From Gluconobacter frateurii (GTDB taxonomy: Bacteria > Pseudomonadota > Alphaproteobacteria > Acetobacterales > Acetobacteraceae): 64,000 nt of DNA. A program made the translations under genes and the position numbers. The notes beneath the pieces were generated by a model. The model saw nothing but the letters and a program-made list of their open reading frames with translations. It was not told the DNA's origin and searched no databases. Each line of letters begins with the position of its first letter. The stretch's first letter is position 1. The stretch is taken from positions 248,001 to 312,000 of the forward strand of contig NZ_BEWN01000003.1 in the NCBI RefSeq assembly GCF_002723955.1. The letters run 5' to 3'. Below, in pieces: positions 62,985 to 64,000 of this stretch.

Positions 62985-63980
62985 TCAGTAGCCACGGCTC
63001 AGATCCAACCGGGCTTCCAGCGGCCGCCCCTGAAGGAAATTTTCGAAATTTCGGGTAATGCGCTGCCCCAGACTGGCCAACACGTCTGGTCCGGACCAGG
63101 AAATGTGTGGCGTCAGCCGAATTTTGGGGTGGGTATAAAAAGGATGCCCCGCAGGAGGAGGCTCCGTCGCCGTAACATCAAGCGTAGCCGCCGCGACACG
63201 TCCATGATCCAGACTGCCTAAAAGCGCTGCTTCATCTATCAGCTTTCCACGCGCCACATTGACGAGATGCAGCCCGGGCTTTGCTCGCGCCAAAACAGCC
63301 GCTCCCACGATCCTGTCCGTTTCTGAAGTCAGCGGCAGAGCCAGCACCAGATGATCCGAGCGTTCAAACAGCGTCCCCAGATCGGCCACAGGCTGCACAT
63401 TTTCCCGGCCGACCTCTCCATCCGTCCAGGCGCTTCTGCGCCAGACGAGAACAGTCATCCCGAAACTCCGTGCCAGACGAGCAATCTGCTGCCCAATGGC
63501 CCCATACCCCGCGAGACCAAGTGTCTGCCCTGCCAGCGATCCCAATGGCGCGTTGTGCTTAACGACGGAAGCCTGCTGGACCCACTCCTCCGGAGATAAG
63601 GGCTTGAACGTTTCGAACCGCTTGGCCCGGGCCAGAAGGGCAAGAAGGACGTACTCAGCAATTGGCCCGGCAGCATTGCCACGGCCCGTCGTAATCTCGC
63701 GTCCCTGAAGCAGCCATTCCGGAAAACCATCGACACCAGCCGATGCAATTTGCACCCAGCGGAGAGACGAATTCCAACCAACGGGAGGCGTATCAGGGGC
63801 GTTGCGCCATGCCGCTGATGGTCCCGTCAGCAGAATATCTGCCTTGCCCGTCTTCCACGGCTCGGAAATATCCCTGCTCTGAGCCACCACCCGAACGCGT
63901 TCACCCAGCCCAGAAAGAATATGGCTGATTTCCGGCCCGATCTGGTTGATGACCGTCAAGACGTTGGAGGCAGTTGCCAT
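62985..63980 (-). CDS. D-isomer-specific 2-hydroxyacid dehydrogenase
   Basis: A 331-residue NAD-dependent dehydrogenase. The nucleotide-binding motif is LGLAGYGAIGQQIARLA; VNVARGKLIDEAAL, LDVTATEPP and the catalytic His in TPHISWSGP are the family signatures. It is 19 bases ahead of the aldolase start and begins the visible part of the leftward operon. It reduces a 2-ketoacid or oxidises a D-hydroxyacid; the substrate is unassigned. Confidence 0.88.
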   Translation of the reverse strand: MATASNVLTVINQIGPEISHILSGLGERVRVVAQSRDISEPWKTGKADILLTGPSAAWRNAPDTPPVGWNSSLRWVQIASAGVDGFPEWLLQGREITTGRGNAAGPIAEYVLLALLARAKRFETFKPLSPEEWVQQASVVKHNAPLGSLAGQTLGLAGYGAIGQQIARLARSFGMTVLVWRRSAWTDGEVGRENVQPVADLGTLFERSDHLVLALPLTSETDRIVGAAVLARAKPGLHLVNVARGKLIDEAALLGSLDHGRVAAATLDVTATEPPPAGHPFYTHPKIRLTPHISWSGPDVLASLGQRITRNFENFLQGRPLEARLDLSRGY

Positions 63981-63983
63981 ATT

Positions 63984-64000
63984 TCAGGCGGCCTTCTGGC
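63984..64000 (-). CDS. Possible 3' end of an upstream gene
   Basis: On the minus strand the last 17 bases read as codons for Gln, Lys, Ala, Ala and a TGA stop three bases before the dehydrogenase ATG. An upstream operon gene ending here would fit the tight packing, but 17 bases are not enough to be sure. Confidence 0.3.

Overview
The window looks like chromosomal DNA of an acetic acid bacterium (Acetobacteraceae, Gluconobacter or a close relative). The signs are a membrane-bound PQQ-dependent dehydrogenase of the glucose/quinate/shikimate family beside an OprB porin, three large TonB-dependent receptors with His-rich linkers, decayed Hint-domain/passenger sequence of a kind I associate with this family, and moderately GC-rich alphaproteobacterial coding. 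This assignment is inference from gene content; no rRNA or other marker gene is present. I see no tRNA, insertion sequence, prophage or CRISPR array.

Layout. 1-1.6 kb: end of a cobalt-transporter (CbtA) gene, bluB and a cobC-like phosphatase (cobalamin lower ligand). 1.8-10.5 kb: secreted M28 and M1 peptidases, an NAD(P)-sugar-epimerase-like protein divergent from a LysR regulator, a bile-acid/Na symporter-like carrier and a cation/proton antiporter. 10.6-20.9 kb: a purine locus of two divergent, tightly overlapping operons. The leftward one reads small unknown protein, stand-alone Rieske ferredoxin, GST-like protein, BMP-type binding protein, double ATPase, two permeases. The rightward one reads Rieske-less ring-oxygenase subunit, guanine deaminase, CDA-fold deaminase and (after a gap) 8-oxoguanine-deaminase-like amidohydrolase. 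Together they look like an importer plus a split Rieske oxygenase and deaminases for modified purines. The architecture parallels NdmC/NdmD/NdmE of caffeine degradation.

21-28 kb: serine carboxypeptidase, dicarboxylate/amino-acid symporter, TonB receptor, and an exported DAO-type flavoprotein whose domain order is circularly permuted. 28-34 kb: CsoR-family repressor plus a CzcC-B-A type metal efflux system in one leftward operon, with a C/G-rich operator sitting inside the repressor promoter. 34-43 kb: large TonB receptor, OprB porin, PQQ dehydrogenase, and a divergent IclR regulator, probably a periplasmic polyol/cyclitol/quinate oxidation locus. 43-50 kb: membrane-anchored unknown protein and a permease-adaptor-outer-membrane RND drug efflux operon.

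49.9-51.8 kb: a multiply disrupted Hint-domain passenger gene abutting a TonB siderophore-type receptor. 54-64 kb: organosulfur acquisition. It contains an SsuD-like monooxygenase, a nitroreductase, SsuB/SsuC, divergent SsuA and an SfnB/DszC-like flavoprotein. A converging operon carries a D-2-hydroxyacid dehydrogenase, class II aldolase, cysteine-dioxygenase-type thiol dioxygenase and a four-domain rhodanese. These genes plausibly import sulfonates or thiols, oxidise them and hand on the sulfur.

The strongest leads for something undescribed are the split Rieske oxygenase in the purine locus and the permuted DAO flavoprotein.
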